A stretch of DNA of 64,000 bases from Macrophomina tecta (GCA_024180945.1 JAKSGN010000010.1:434001-498000); one strand, 5' to 3'; numbered from the stretch's first letter, positions 11,747 through 23,703 are shown. Made by a program: numbers and translations. Notes: a model not told the origin generated them from the sequence alone.

Positions 11747-12165
11747 TGTAACGGCGGGCCTCTGCCAATAAAGACCGAAACACTAAAGAGCCAGCAAACC
11801 TGTCCATGGTTTTTTTTGAGTGGGTACAAGAAGATGGTGAGAACAAGTCGAACATGTGACGAGACTGAGCATAGCGTGCGAGGGCCGTGTGGCACATAGA
11901 GTCCAAATTCTATTGTTGAAATCTGTTGTCGAAGCTGGCCGCGAAGGTCAAAGATATCTAAGTTGCATAGTTCATATTTAAGTAGGGAAATGGATACAAT
12001 CTAGATAGATCGCGTTGAAGGTCTACTTCTGGGTAGAGGGTCGATAGATTCTACCCTCTGTCTACCTATGGTGGGGATCTATCTCGGGCGGCTTCGCGCT
12101 GCCCGCGACTCACTCGTTGCCTCTTTCTGCAGCAACTTTCCTCCTGTGCAGGCTGCGCCGTAACA
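11747..12165 (-). mobile_element. Solo LTR, family A, diverged copy without target duplication
   Basis: Minus-orientation copy of the family A LTR, ending (plus strand) GGCTGCGCCGTAACA. It is shorter (419 bp) and more diverged than the copies at 4558 and 30609. The flanks AAAGG and GCCAG do not match, so the copy is old or is the product of recombination between elements. It lies 40 bp from the family C element. Confidence 0.8.
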
Positions 12166-12625
12166 GCCAGAACAACATAGTTTTAGTAACAATAATTATT
12201 TTATTGAGTGGCTTTTAATTTTACAAGTGGCCATTTCAACAGGGTAATAACCTAGTTTTTGTGAAAGGAGATAATAAATTGCCTCTGGAGCCTTATTATT
12301 GAGAGGGCTATGCTTCTAAATCGCGGGCACAAATGCGCAAACCACGACTCGAACACGATTTCGCGGACCCTTTCGACATAACTGGTGGTCCGCATACATC
12401 CAATAAACTAAAACTATCAAGCCGTGCAATAAAGAGAAGGCGGAAATAGTCCAGCAAAGGAGACTCTACGAAGGGGTCTAAGTTAGCACCGTATAGCAGA
12501 TTATACCGTCTTTATTATACTCTGGTTAAAATCTTTGCATTCAAGCCTAATCTCTAAAATGACCCGGGACGCATATATAGTATTTCTTCTGCCAGTAGGA
12601 GAGTCTAATAATCTCAGCTCAGCAC
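12166..12625. other. AT-rich intergenic DNA
   Basis: No gene supported. Confidence 0.4.
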
Positions 12626-13381
12626 TTGATGATGCCGCCTTGGTCCATCAAGACATTGCGCTCGCGCTTTAGCCCTAAAGGCAGCCCGAAGTCCTCCTTA
12701 TGCAGGGCGATTACACCCCAATCGATAAAGACAACCCATCGTTGCCGGGAAGACGGCTACTGCGAGACGGTAATCACAATAGCCGAAAGACGCCATCTGT
12801 GCTGCCAGTACGAGAAGCAAAATGAGGTGTCTGGGTTCGATAGCGACTCTGTCTATAGTGTCCAAACTGATATCGAGACTCGAAACTCCCAAATGGTAAA
12901 TTGGTCGAGTGCTCACCGCAGGGTTCGGGCGCCTTCACTAGAGAGTTTCAACGCGTGGAATGACATGCAGGAAATTAAGATTGGTCTCGATGTTAGCAGA
13001 GATGGATTACCGAGGAATGGGGAAGGAGTATCATCTTGGAGAAACGTCGAGCGGCCAGGATTGCACAATCTCGAAACAGAGGAGTCCGAAATTAGTGCCG
13101 ATAACCAATACTTTCCTCCATCCCTCAAAATACAACATCGTGTACCCTCTGATGAAGGAACTCCCCCCATAGGGCCGCATCGCATACCGGTGCCTCGTAT
13201 TGGCAGGCCTCCAGCGCGGCGGAGGCGGAATAATTACGAAGGGGAGGCCACGCTTACCCCTCAAGTAAGACAGCTAGTGCCTAAGCAGACGGTGAAACAC
13301 AAGCTTAGTAGTGCTTTCGATGAAGCCCCCCGAAAAAAGGCTTTTAAAAGGATTAGTATCATTGGTGGGAACTGGATTTAA
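12626..13381 (+). CDS. Hypothetical protein (251 aa)
   Basis: A single uninterrupted frame of low hydrophobicity. The central part is Ser/Glu/Asn-rich, about residues 190-215 are Pro/Arg-rich (RIGRPPARRRR), and the C-terminus is basic. No family recognised. It may be the last exon of a longer gene. Several alternative ATGs (MMM) lie at the start. Confidence 0.45.
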   Translation: MMMPPWSIKTLRSRFSPKGSPKSSLCRAITPQSIKTTHRCREDGYCETVITIAERRHLCCQYEKQNEVSGFDSDSVYSVQTDIETRNSQMVNWSSAHRRVRAPSLESFNAWNDMQEIKIGLDVSRDGLPRNGEGVSSWRNVERPGLHNLETEESEISADNQYFPPSLKIQHRVPSDEGTPPIGPHRIPVPRIGRPPARRRRNNYEGEATLTPQVRQLVPKQTVKHKLSSAFDEAPRKKAFKRISIIGGNWI

Positions 13382-13565
13382 GTAAGAATAATGACAAAGG
13401 TCCATAAATGGCCTTAAAAAAAAAAAAAAAAGGAAGCATGCCTCTCCGGCATATTACAGACGGTATAGGAAGAAAAGTCGGGCCCTAACAGTCTACTCAG
13501 GCTTTGAGTTATATAATAAGTGAATAATCCTATTCTTCTCTTGTCCAACATAGTAAAAGCCCACG

Positions 13566-14234
13566 ATGACAGGTCGGGGACGCGTGCTACGATCCGCAAG
13601 AACCACGACTGAAAACATGGAGCCTCCGACACCCTTAGAGGAATCCTCATCTACCAAACTATTTCCTTCATCTCAAGCCAAACGTGCGCCTACACCCGAG
13701 CCACCTATCAGAAAGGCGCCCGTATCCAGAGCTAGGACTAAACTGGCGTTGGCAAGCTCTCCTTCACGCAAAGCCCCGTGGTGGGCCGGACTTCTTTGCA
13801 TGTTCATTGTTACACTCGTCCATTTTACCAATGTAAGATCTAGGATTATCAGTTGCAAGTACATCTAATTGATTAGATAGGTTATTGCCTTGGAGCCTTC
13901 GCGTTTTAGCTTGAAGCTTTTGGTCGAACGGGAAGTTCGCGAGCTTGAGCTCGACCGGGGGATACCCATTCTGGGATTCTGCTACCTCGGCGAGCTCTGT
14001 CTGCTTATCTCTGAGGCTCTTACAGGGGTCATTGTGTCCCTTGCGATCTCGCATACGGTACCGCGCCAGCTTATATTTGTTTTCGTACCGTTCCTCGCTG
14101 CTGCATTTCTGTATATCCTAATAATGCTGGACATATCCACCAACTCTAGACCGTCTCTGGCTCTAGACCAAGGCTGGCCCACGCACATACTTAATTCTCT
14201 AGTACTATCGACGGTTGGTGTGTTTTGCCTGTAA
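13566..14234 (+). CDS. Hypothetical membrane protein, about four transmembrane segments (206 aa, 2 exons)
   Basis: Exon 1 is 13566-13832, the intron 13833-13880 (GTAAGA...GATAG), exon 2 13881-14234, joined in phase 0. The first 75 residues are Ser/Thr/Pro/Lys-rich and likely cytoplasmic. Hydrophobic segments follow at about residues 73-89, 120-140, 147-168 and 190-206, separated by a charged loop (VEREVRELELDRG). No family recognised. Confidence 0.6.
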
Positions 14235-15479
14235 TCCTCAAGTTATAGAAAGAAGCAGTTTCGGTTTTGTCGCTTCGAATTTTAGAATCAACTCCATGGG
14301 CACATCTCTACAAATAGATATACATATATACGTACCAATCTGATACATTTCGGAGTACTTGCATATAGAATAATAGAATTTTAAACTCTACAGACCCCTC
14401 TAAACCCTGGTGTCGGGCCTTAAGCCGTTTGGGTTACTTTGATCGATCGCCAGCATTATTGTGCGTTCCCGCAAAATATTGCATTCTCGAATCCATGCTC
14501 TCTTTCAAAAACAGACCCTTAAAGTTCTTAAGGGGGCAAGAGGCTATAGAGAGAAATTTGTCATTGATTAACAATTAGAATGAATATCCAGCCTGCTCGC
14601 GACTTCCTCAAGTGGATGTGTAAGCGGAATCCCTTTATATCGCATTATAGTTCAAGCTAATGCAATTGATAACACAGCTCAAATCCATCGATATAATAAT
14701 GTATAAGACGCTTGTTGACCTGAAATTCAAGACTACTTCCTAATTATGCCCAGGCCGAGCTTGTAGATGTGCTTGTGCATCTCCTCAATGACGTCCCAAT
14801 TACAGTTAGTTATTCTATTCGATTCCTTTTATAAGTCATCTGCGCGTCTTCTAACCGGTAAAGGGAATAAATTTTCGACTTCGAACTCTCAAATGGAGAT
14901 TCGCATCACTCGAGAAGCAGATAATGGAGAATGTAGAACTACAGGTCTGTCATACTACTTTACCCCCTATTAGCGGACTAAAGACTTACATGTTGCGCAT
15001 ATAGCGTGCCGGATATCAATCTCTCCGAGAGCTTGGAGTGAATAGCCTCGCTTGTCTCAGCGCGATCACTCTTATGCGCCTGTGTATTGCACTCCAGGAT
15101 GTTGATAATCGAATTAGGGAGGACGAACTTCGCAGTATGAGGGTCAACGGTGCCGAGGACGGAGGGATTCTTCCCCAAGAGAAACAGTGTTCCTTTAGCA
15201 ATGCTGCCAGAAAGTTCTTTCGGCAATCATGGGTTGCCACGAAGAAGGAATGCCGCAACCCCCAATGGATTTATCTAATGGTATGGTGCGCGAAGCGGCT
15301 TGAAGAAAATGAAACTAAAGGAGTAATGGACATGCACGGGCGAGACAGCCAACACAGAAGGATTAACTGTAAATAAGGACCCTCTATGGATCCGTTATGG
15401 ATCCTTTGTGGAGCAAGTAATAAGGAGTGCTTAGCTAAAGCGGCTAGAAATTGAGGGTTACAATATGCTGTTCCTATAA
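14235..15479. other. Intergenic region with fragmentary frames
   Basis: Short plus-strand frames near 14767-14973 and 15038-15376 could be exons of an unrecognised gene, but I could not build a closed model. The rest is AT-rich. Confidence 0.35.
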
Positions 15480-16073
15480 ATGCAAGACTGGTATAGAGTG
15501 ACCTTCTTCATCCCGCTTCTCGATTCCAAAAGTAGTATGAGCCCACTTTCAAAAGCTCTAAGGGAACATCTTCAGCCCCAAGCACCTTTGTCAATTGACC
15601 CGTCTTCAATAATATTTCCACCTCGAGCACTTCCTGCAACTGAGAACATGTCCCAGGCTTTAAACGACGATGATAATGGCCTTTCATACTCTAGGCGCCA
15701 GCAAAGAAAGCCTTTGCGAAAGAGGGCGTCCCAGCCCGTTCCCAATGCTAGAAGAACATTGTTAAAAGCCGCAGGGGAGAGTAGAGTTACGACAAGGTCC
15801 TTGGCGCACGCAGAAGCTCTACTTGCGGGCCAGGAGGATCTCTTGGAGAAGGGGGAGGATGGAGGGGTCAAAGGGAGTGTGGGGGGTGATCCGGATGATC
15901 ATACGCACTGTAAAAGATGTCAGAACTATTGCAATGAGCATGCAAAGCTCTTATCTAGCAGCAAGCTAGAACACGATGGCAGTATGCTCAAGGAACTCGA
16001 AATAAGGGTCAGTGCTCTCGAGGAGGTAATCTCTCAACAAAATAAACTTTATCCGTCGGGAAACTCGGTCTAG
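15480..16073 (+). CDS. Hypothetical protein with Cys cluster and C-terminal coiled coil (197 aa)
   Basis: One open frame. Residues 60-110 are basic (SRRQQRKPLRKR). An HCKRCQNYC cluster sits near residue 145, and residues 165-190 have heptad-like Leu/Ile spacing (LKELEIRVSALEEVI). This resembles small fungal nuclear proteins but no family is recognised. Possibly a last exon. Confidence 0.45.
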   Translation: MQDWYRVTFFIPLLDSKSSMSPLSKALREHLQPQAPLSIDPSSIIFPPRALPATENMSQALNDDDNGLSYSRRQQRKPLRKRASQPVPNARRTLLKAAGESRVTTRSLAHAEALLAGQEDLLEKGEDGGVKGSVGGDPDDHTHCKRCQNYCNEHAKLLSSSKLEHDGSMLKELEIRVSALEEVISQQNKLYPSGNSV

Positions 16074-16566
16074 GATGTCATTATAAATCTGGTTACTTAG
16101 GCATAAGTTGGAATGTATTGAACGGTCACCAATGATGAAGTAGTCGCCGTTCCATTGACTGATGCAGGTAATGCTAACTGAGCGCCCCTATTGCTAAATA
16201 GCAACGTGTCCATTCAATGAGAAATTGTAGTTTTGGTAAGAATAAGTGTTGGAATACGTGATTCAGTAGTGTTTTGGACTTATATGCGTTGCAGACTCGT
16301 TACGCACCTGTTTGAGCATCTAAGCGAGTTACTACACCCTGTTACCCGAGTAGCTAGAATAGGTATAAGAGGAGCCCGTACGGCCTCCCTCTACTAGGCA
16401 TGACAACTCATCTTCATCAGTTGTACCAAGGCTGTCAATTAGTCATTTTCCAACAATAAGCAAATCAGCAACGATGATAACAAATAATATTAGGTCATGT
16501 TGGTTAAAAGCATATCATAGTTGTTTACTCCTTGCGCTCGTCTCTGTTGATTAATCACTAGGATTC
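16074..16566. other. Repeat-derived intergenic DNA
   Basis: Contains a diverged fragment resembling LTR family B near 16245-16280 (GTTGGAATACGTG). No gene. Confidence 0.35.
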
Positions 16567-16712
16567 TGTTGGAACAAGTGATGTAGCAGCTTATTCAGTG
16601 ATGAAGGCTAGATCGGCCTGGTGTTGGAAGGGAGAGACCCTGGAGTAGCCTTTTGTCCTCTCCTGCATAGACTACACTTGGCAAAAGCCAAATATACGTG
16701 GTTGGTCCAACA
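16567..16712 (+). mobile_element. LTR-like element, family B (146 bp)
   Basis: Starts TGTTGGAACAAGTG and ends GGTCCAACA, flanked by GATTC on the left and GATTA on the right, a one-mismatch 5-bp duplication. It shares internal blocks (TTGGAAGGGAGAG, TGCATAGACT, CACTTGGCA) with the copy at 17351. Interpreted as a decayed solo LTR. Confidence 0.65.
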
Positions 16713-17350
16713 GATTATTTTGCAAAGTTGAGTACAGATTGTAATTTTGTCGCAGGTTTTCTCCATTTGGGGTCTTTTCTATGAGCTGTATCGGTGTTTT
16801 TCGTGGCTTACCGCCCAGTAGAGCGGATAAGTTGTTCTTTGTAAGCACACTATCTATATGCATCTTTCACCGGGCTTCTTATAGCTGTAGCCAGTCAAGG
16901 AGAGTATAGGAGAGCGGTTCGGTTTCTACGCATTTACACATCTTATTATCGGGGCGGCCCATCCGCCTGTAGTGTTGATTGAGAAAGCAATGGGAAATTT
17001 GTAAACGAGCGAGAATACCAGCCCGGCTGCGTGAGAGCTTGTCGTATAGGTGGCGTAGATAGGGTCCTAGTTGCCTGTGTCAATGTTGCGGAGGTTTTTT
17101 CCTTTCTCTGAGTTTTATCCATTGCGCAGCCCATTACTCCAGCGCTCCTAAATTGCTTTATCGTATTTTCAGCCAGCTTACCTGCCTCCTTATTCCAAGG
17201 GATCCCGCAATTGCTTTATCTATTTGAGGGCAAAGGTGATTTGAAGGCTGTCTTTTAGAGTTTAAGCTGCTTCAGAACCGATCTAACTATAATCTGCCGT
17301 GATATCCGTGTGTGCGGGTTAGCTAGTGTTTAGAGGCTGCCCTAGAGTTG
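16713..17350. other. Intergenic DNA between two family B elements
   Basis: No gene supported. Confidence 0.4.
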
Positions 17351-17506
17351 TGTTGGAACAAGTGCAGTGACAGCTAATTCAGTAGTAATGTGATGAATTG
17401 GCATAGGTTGGCATGATGTTGGAAGGGAGAGGCCGTGGGGTGGCCTTTTATCTTCCCTGCATAGACTGCACTTGGCAGGAAATTAAACACACGTGATGTT
17501 CCAACA
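17351..17506 (+). mobile_element. LTR-like element, family B (156 bp)
   Basis: Begins TGTTGGAACAAGTG and ends CACGTGATGTTCCAACA, so its termini are inverted repeats of about 10 bases. The same internal blocks occur in the copy at 16567. The flanks AGTTG and CCATT do not match, so there is no target duplication. Confidence 0.65.
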
Positions 17507-18097
17507 CCATTAAATGACACTTATTGGCTCCTCTGATTGCTCGAAGAGCAGAAACTTACTAAATATTTGTTTGCTGGTTTGTGGACCACAGTGATAAATA
17601 TGCAGTGATTAACGTGAAATTACCGGGCACCGCCAACCCACAGGAGCTTTGCGCTTATCACAGGTGGAGTAGAGGCTGGTACTATGCTCAAGCTAGTGTA
17701 GAAAAATGGTGCAACCGAAATGCGAAACAATGATGAACGCGACACACCCTAAAGGGTGATTTTTGACAGCTATATGACAGATTTTGAAGAGGAGAATGGA
17801 TGGATAAGCTTAACTTAGAGAAAGTGCTGAAGTTGGAGAGTGTGTATAGTCTCTGAAATGGATGTACACGGCGAGATTTCGATTAAAGTCGCCATTCACA
17901 CAATTCTCCCGGTAAGATCAGCGGTGACTAAACATATCTTGGACTGGTTATCTTTTCGAGGGCTCCTCTGTGTGATTTGATATGAGTGAATAGTTCGTGG
18001 CGCAGAGGAGGAAAGGGATGGGGGAGGCACCCTTATTATCCATTGCCGTGGCTGAAATTATGCTAATCAAGCCAATTAAACATGATATCTGGCATGA
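17507..18097. other. Intergenic DNA
   Basis: No gene recognised. Confidence 0.35.
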
Positions 18098-18469
18098 TGG
18101 TATGATATATCTTCATTTGATTCATGGGGCCCGGATCATTGTTTCGCGAAAACAAGTACGGAAGAGTCTTTTTCTTTTGAGCCGGAGGTAGGTGGTTGGA
18201 TTGATTGGAACGGATCGAGGCACACGATCTATGTGGCGTCATTTTACGGAGGCCCTCAATTCTTGCCTCAATCCGATGTTGAATTGAGCAGGATATGTAC
18301 TCTCACAAAAAATCAAGCAGCACTAATCGCCATGGCGTCCACCACTGATGAAAATCCGCTCACTAACCATCAGATGTTTGAATTCAAGCACAATGCGCTG
18401 TGCTTTACACCTCTAACCGGCGAGGGGCCGCAATGGAGGACGCCACCAGAGGTTCTCAGGCTGCTTTAA
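18098..18469 (+). CDS. Hypothetical coding segment, probably an exon (123 codons)
   Basis: A frame open from a TGA at 18095 to the TAA at 18467, with protein-like composition (FDSWGPDHC, WIDWNGSRHTIY, FYGGPQFLPQSD). There is no in-frame ATG at the left end, so it is either an internal or last exon or a fragment of a decayed gene. No family recognised. Confidence 0.35.
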   Translation, partial: WYDISSFDSWGPDHCFAKTSTEESFSFEPEVGGWIDWNGSRHTIYVASFYGGPQFLPQSDVELSRICTLTKNQAALIAMASTTDENPLTNHQMFEFKHNALCFTPLTGEGPQWRTPPEVLRLL

Positions 18470-18590
18470 GAGGATTGACCCGCGAATTATTTCCGACCGC
18501 AACAGATACTCTACAGCATTGTATCACCCGAAAATTTCAGCGGAACCGTGGACGAGAATTTGATTAAAAAGGACCTATTACATCGTCGAA

Positions 18591-19007
18591 ATGCTTCCAG
18601 AGGCGTCAGTGAAGAAGAATTTGAGGGACGGTCCAAATAACTTCAACTCACACTTGAGTGTAGGTGCTTCTAAGACCGCTGAATTAGGACCAGTGGACAC
18701 TTTCAAACAGTCTGGATGTGCTTGTGTCAATATAAAGCCACAAGAGGTTTCAAATACTGCACTTATGGATCAACTCAATGATCAACCGACCGCGCCTCGC
18801 AGCAAAATGAGTCTATTGAAACGACCTGCTGCTAATGGAGTTCAATCTGGGAGCCAATCTGAGTCAAAAACGGAAAGAGGTAGAGCGTCGTATAGACAAC
18901 CGGCAATCAAGCGGACATCATCTTCCTCTGGCCCCCGACCTCAAGGAACTGACGGAGCTTCTATTACTTCCGCCAGAACTACACGTAGCATTGAGGGAAA
19001 TCAATAA
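18591..19007 (+). CDS. Hypothetical small protein (138 aa)
   Basis: An open frame rich in Ser, Gln and Asn. An overlapping frame ending at 19023 has a more ordered Leu-rich tail (LKELTELLLLPPELH), so the true reading may be spliced across the two. No family recognised. Confidence 0.3.
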   Translation: MLPEASVKKNLRDGPNNFNSHLSVGASKTAELGPVDTFKQSGCACVNIKPQEVSNTALMDQLNDQPTAPRSKMSLLKRPAANGVQSGSQSESKTERGRASYRQPAIKRTSSSSGPRPQGTDGASITSARTTRSIEGNQ

Positions 19008-19365
19008 CGCAAGGGAGCTTTAATTTACAGGGCGGATGTTCTTTTATGATGAGTAATTTTATTTTTCTTTATTTAGTATTTTCAGCTGGAGTTTCTGCCA
19101 TGAATTTTAGGAGTTGTTGTGGTTAGAAATAGATTATTGAATATCGAACTTCACGTGTATAGCAAAAACCTCCCTCCCTCGCTCGCGCGCACTTCTTTAC
19201 GAATCACTGGTCTATACGTGATATATTTTGGCTGGCTACTCATAGAATACACATAGATACTGTATATAGATCAAGAAAGTTTAGCACGCCAAGACAAGCG
19301 GACTTGAAGCTTGACACCAAAAGCACAAAATAAATTATTAAACACAACACACATACTACTACACA

Positions 19366-20209
19366 TTACATCCTCTCCACCTTGGTCCACCGAACGGGCC
19401 GTGAGTCGGCGTGGAAAAGCTCGTGGCCCTTTTTCGTATATAACAGTACCTGATCAGTCTTGCACCCCATTTGTTCTTTCTCATGTAATGGTCGAGCCAC
19501 AGTATCCCACATGACCACCTGTGTATGCGCCGTCTTGATATATCGATAGGATTCAGGGATCCTAACCGTTTCGGGAAGACGTTCGACCGCTTCGAGCCGC
19601 TTAATGAACCAGAAAATGCGGAGCATGTGCCGGCCGTCCTGCAGGTCGCAGATTTCGGCAATCTCCGCAACGGGCTTGGGGTCCCAGAAAGCCCTCATCT
19701 CGACGAGATCGCCGACCCTGAGCTCGACATCTCTAAGAAGAACGGACGGCTTGCGGGGCAGGAGTTTCCAAGCTGGCAGGTCCACGTTTTTGTATTTGCG
19801 GACCGAAAATCCTTTGCTGCAGTTTTCTTTTTGGGGAATGAAGTATAGCTTGGCCTCCAGTGGCAGCCGAGAGCTGGCAGGTTCGTCGTCAGAATCGGAC
19901 TCCCTGCTGTGTTTGGTGGAACTGGCTGTAGAATGAGCGGGGGGGCTTCGGCTGTCGACGCCTTGACGCGGCCTCAACGTTGGAAGATGGGGGGTTGAAG
20001 ATTTTCCGGGCGCTTCGGGTTCTATGGCGGAGTCAGCAGATACGCTTTGATTTCTTGTGGGCTTTGCTATCACCTTCGTCCTGTGTTCCTGTTGACTCAT
20101 GTAACGTAATCTGTTGAGGTTCTTCCCGGTGCTCCATTTCTCCATATAAACTCATATGCTCCTCCTCCGAAAAGAGTGAAGAAAGCTCAGTGTCTGTATT
20201 TTCCTCCAT
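19366..20209 (-). CDS. BAH-like domain protein (263 aa, 2 exons)
   Basis: Exon 1 is 20209-20074, the intron 20073-20022 (GTGATA donor, CTGAC branch site, ATAG acceptor), exon 2 20021-19366; the frame closes. The first 45 residues are acidic, followed by a Ser/Pro-rich linker. From about residue 150, VGDLVEMRAFW, then AEICDLQDGRHMLRIFWF and TQVVMWDTV follow the pattern of a bromo-adjacent-homology fold (VGD start, WF core, later strand with V-x-W-D). BAH domains bind nucleosomes or histone tails, so a chromatin role is plausible. The family call comes from pattern reading alone. Confidence 0.6.
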
Positions 20210-22841
20210 GTCGTCGCTGATGGAACAGTCTGAAGAAATCTGGTGGGTTCTTCGCGCTTTTCACTGAGGACTTCCTCAGTACTGTGCCGCAGCGGCGAGG
20301 GCAGCGCTGGGACCCATCGGTTTGGTACCAATTTTGGTACGTAGCACTGTTGCTTCCATACTTCCGACGATCTCTGAAGAAATTAGGGTGCCGATGTTTG
20401 TGCTAGTCATGAACCTTTGAGATACGCATCACGAAGGGTTCCCTTTCTCCACACTGACGAAAGTGGGTGGCGCCTCTTCCAGCTTGCAATGGGCCGAATC
20501 CATGCTTGAGCCGCGGAGTCGGATGGAGAAGTATTCAATACTGCCCGGGACCGCACGGTACCAAGACTTGACGTGCTGAGATCGATTGATTGGATTGATG
20601 GCGCGAAGGTCGCTCTCCTATAGCTTGGTACCAGGACTTCCAACTCGTCCGTCCTTGAGAAAGCGATGTGTTGCGTGCGCGGTGCCGTGTCCTCCTGATG
20701 TCGGCTTAACATTGTTGAATCCTTTTGTGCTCTGTTCTATCTGCATGACGTGGACGTCCGGCGGTACTGTTTGATGCTGCTGCCAGTCTTGCTGCGCTTG
20801 GGTAATGGCTGAGCTCCCAGCGGTCTTTTCGCTTCGGATGCTCGTTGCAACGCTAGCCATGTTTGCCTTTTGCGGCACCGCGCTCTTGCAAGGTCTAATC
20901 TCCAAACCTACGCCTCGCGATATCCTGCCAAAACCACCCAGTAAGTAGAGAAAGGTAGCTGGAGTTAAAGAGCGGAAGTCGTTCTTTTATTCCATCAACT
21001 TTTCTTCTCTGATTTTTGGCAGAAACCTGCGATACCGTAGAGGTACAACTAGATTATTAAGTTTAGCATTCCGTACTGGCCCTCGAGCTATCTTCTTTCC
21101 CGCCCCAATGGGGGGTACCAATGGGGCGTCAGGTGCCGCACAAGGCGAATTCAGCCAGCGCTGTGCGGCATGGCCGGAGGCACCTCCGTAGGGAAACAGG
21201 TCACGCCAAAAGGTGTCTCACTCTTGGGGAGCGCGCCACTCAGCATTGGTTCCACATGCGAGGGACGAAATATGGTGTAATCTCCGGTCTTCATTCCATG
21301 CGGACCTCTGGGGACGTTGGTGGCCTGTGGCGCGACGTGATGTTGGACGGCTGCCTGCGGCGTCAGCTTCACGCCAATACCAACCGCAAGGTATATCCCG
21401 GCTTCTTGTTCACGGCAATTGAACCGATGCATCCTAGCCTGAGCACAGCTGCTGGAGCAAACTGCGCCCGAGATGATGAGAGAACAACCGAGTCAGTTCA
21501 ACAGCAGAATCTTCTGGCACTGACCGGTCGGCGTAAGGAGACAGAGTGTTGAAAGCGAAAACTTGTAGAACTACCCAACACGCCGCATGCGAAAGACTTC
21601 CGCGCGATGGTCGTGGTTGGAGGCACGAGCTGCGGCAGAACACAACCTTTGCTTCCGCGCGGCCCCGGAGGGCTAGGCAGCCAGATGCCCCGCTCGGGCA
21701 GGCACTATGGCACAGCAAGCAAAGGCCAGGCGCTTATCACGCCGCACGGGAGTCTTGGTTTGCCCAATGGGAAGGAGGCCGACGCTAACGCGGCGCGTGT
21801 GATGAGCATTTGTCTATCCAATAAGGGCCTTCGGCAGCTAGGCCGTGCATCCGTACGCGGTTGAAGCGCGAAGACAGCGAAAGGGACATCGGAACACACG
21901 AGGAGGCCCCACTGTTGGCGGCCTCTGCACAGCCCATTTTTGTTGGTCTTGGCATGGAACATGCGAGACCGAATCCCGATGACGCGGTGGCTAGACCGAC
22001 CAACCGACACACCAAGTATATCCGTAGATCCGAGTAGTTCGAGCTGGGTTTCGAGGGATCGCGCCCGCAAACTCCCTGGACGTCTGCAGGCAGGAAAACA
22101 CGCACCAGTACGTTCGGGAAGTCCAAGCTGGCTTTCGCGCAATCCCCGGTCGCATGCAGTTGGGAAGCCCAGCAAATCCTCCGGGCCAATAACAGCTCCA
22201 CAACTGCATCGCTGAAAGTACCCCACGTCTAGGAGAATTTGTCAAGCAGAGTCCGGGATGGTAAGACCAGAAGTTGCTTTTCGCATAGTGGTAAAATAAG
22301 TAGTGGTGTACCGGCTACGATGGCGCTCTGCAGGCGTTTAGGTGGATCGGTGTCATGGGCACACAACGCAAGAGTTTGGATCTAAGGTGCTTGCAATCGC
22401 GCGCAGCTCTATCTTGTCCATCAGAAGAGCCGAGAAAGGATAGTTTACAAATGAAGGCGCTGGTGGATGAGTGCGCTTTTCGGTCACCAATAACTGAAAC
22501 CTTAACATCACCGGCCCGGTGTCCCCTTACCGTTCAGTCACGAACCATCCAGAACGGCATGAGACAACAGCACAAGAGGGATACCGACTCGTTGATTGAG
22601 CACCAAGAGCTTCAAGGCATTTGGGGAGGTAGGGAAACACAGAAAAAGCACTCTGGAATAGCAGTAAAATGCAACGTTCTAGAAAAATTCCTATTTTATC
22701 CTGCTAGCATTCTTTAAAAAAAAAAAAAAAAACCATGATTATCTGCGGAGGGCCATGTTATCTGCTATGACCGATGGCGACCAGACTCAGCTAATTATGG
22801 GATCAGCCTAGTGGTCACGCCGCGGAGGTGGAAAACGGTCC
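20210..22841. other. 2.6-kb region without a defensible gene
   Basis: Frames of 60-170 codons overlap on both strands between 20.4 and 22.7 kb in DNA visibly richer in G+C than its surroundings, but none forms a consistent domain. It includes a 16-18 bp A run ending near 22732. A decayed gene or repeat is possible. Confidence 0.4.
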
Positions 22842-23216
22842 TTGGATATGCTACCTGTGGAGTTGATGGGATCACTCGTCAGATTTGACCAGAATGGATA
22901 TGGTCCACAACTTACTATTGCGAAGGCTTCTCCTCGGGTTGCGCGGAGAATTCGTCTGTTCAACGCCTCCTGCATCACGTTGCCGCCTACTCAGATGTCT
23001 CCGTTGCCTTTTATTGGATACGAGAGTGTGTACGCGCCTATATTTGCCCTGTGCTCCGTCACCTGGTGCTCGCCATTCATCCTCGGAGTAATTGTGGTTT
23101 GTGGAATTATCCTCAGGATGAGAGACAGGCTCCTTATTCCTGATGGCATGCAGTGTCCGTTCGACATCGAGGAGCAGGATGGCATTCTTCCGCCTAAGAT
23201 GGCACGTAAGGGATAA
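22842..23216 (+). CDS. Possible small membrane protein (124 aa)
   Basis: One candidate transmembrane helix (about residues 64-90, FALCSVTWCSPFILGVIVVC). The antisense strand is also open over this region (22872-23294), so the coding strand is uncertain. No family recognised. Confidence 0.25.
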   Translation: MDMLPVELMGSLVRFDQNGYGPQLTIAKASPRVARRIRLFNASCITLPPTQMSPLPFIGYESVYAPIFALCSVTWCSPFILGVIVVCGIILRMRDRLLIPDGMQCPFDIEEQDGILPPKMARKG

Positions 23217-23259
23217 AGTCAGAGAACCAGAAACGAAGCACGTTTTGAAGGGTGCCAAC

Positions 23260-23703
23260 CTACTCTGTAGCGTACTCCCGGATAAGCTGCCCATCTTGCA
23301 GGCCAGGCGCCCAGAGAGTCCTTTGCGGGTCTATATTGTTGCATTCTGCGTACCTCCGTGCCATGTCCAAAACATTCTCACCTTCGTGGGCTACGAACCA
23401 CTGAAAGCGGTTTCTTCTCTTGGCCAACCCAGAACTCCCTATAGCGGAAGCATTGGATTCGAATGGAATAGCTACCCATCTACTGTCCAATTGGCGGAGC
23501 AGTGATGGCTGTATACTCCTGACCTCCTTGAGAAGTTTTTTGTGCACTCGATGAAGACCTGAGACTCCCTCTCGGTGTTGAGGCGAGTCGGTGTTCGGAT
23601 TTTGGAGTAGACGTCGAGATCGTAAAAGCATTTCCGATGAAAGCCTTTGTTGGAGACACCCGAGGGGAAATTGTGGGTTAGGCTCGTTTATGTAGCTGGT
23701 CAC
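23260..23703 (-). CDS. Hypothetical protein, probably a last exon (about 147 aa visible)
   Basis: Minus-strand frame with ordered-looking sequence (LLKEVRSIQPSLLRQLDSRW, FQWFVAHEGENVLDMARRY). It lacks a convincing ATG at its left end; the first in-frame Met is 25 codons in. An upstream exon is likely, but LTR family D sits 100 bp upstream. No family recognised. Confidence 0.4.
   Translation of the reverse strand: MTSYINEPNPQFPLGCLQQRLSSEMLLRSRRLLQNPNTDSPQHREGVSGLHRVHKKLLKEVRSIQPSLLRQLDSRWVAIPFESNASAIGSSGLAKRRNRFQWFVAHEGENVLDMARRYAECNNIDPQRTLWAPGLQDGQLIREYATE

Noticed and set aside
17346..17511. Target duplication for the second family B element
   Set aside because: The flanks AGTTG and CCATT do not match even with shifted boundaries.
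22872..23294. 140-codon minus-strand frame
   Set aside because: Fully overlaps a plus-strand frame with a clearer membrane segment; neither is certain, and only one was listed.
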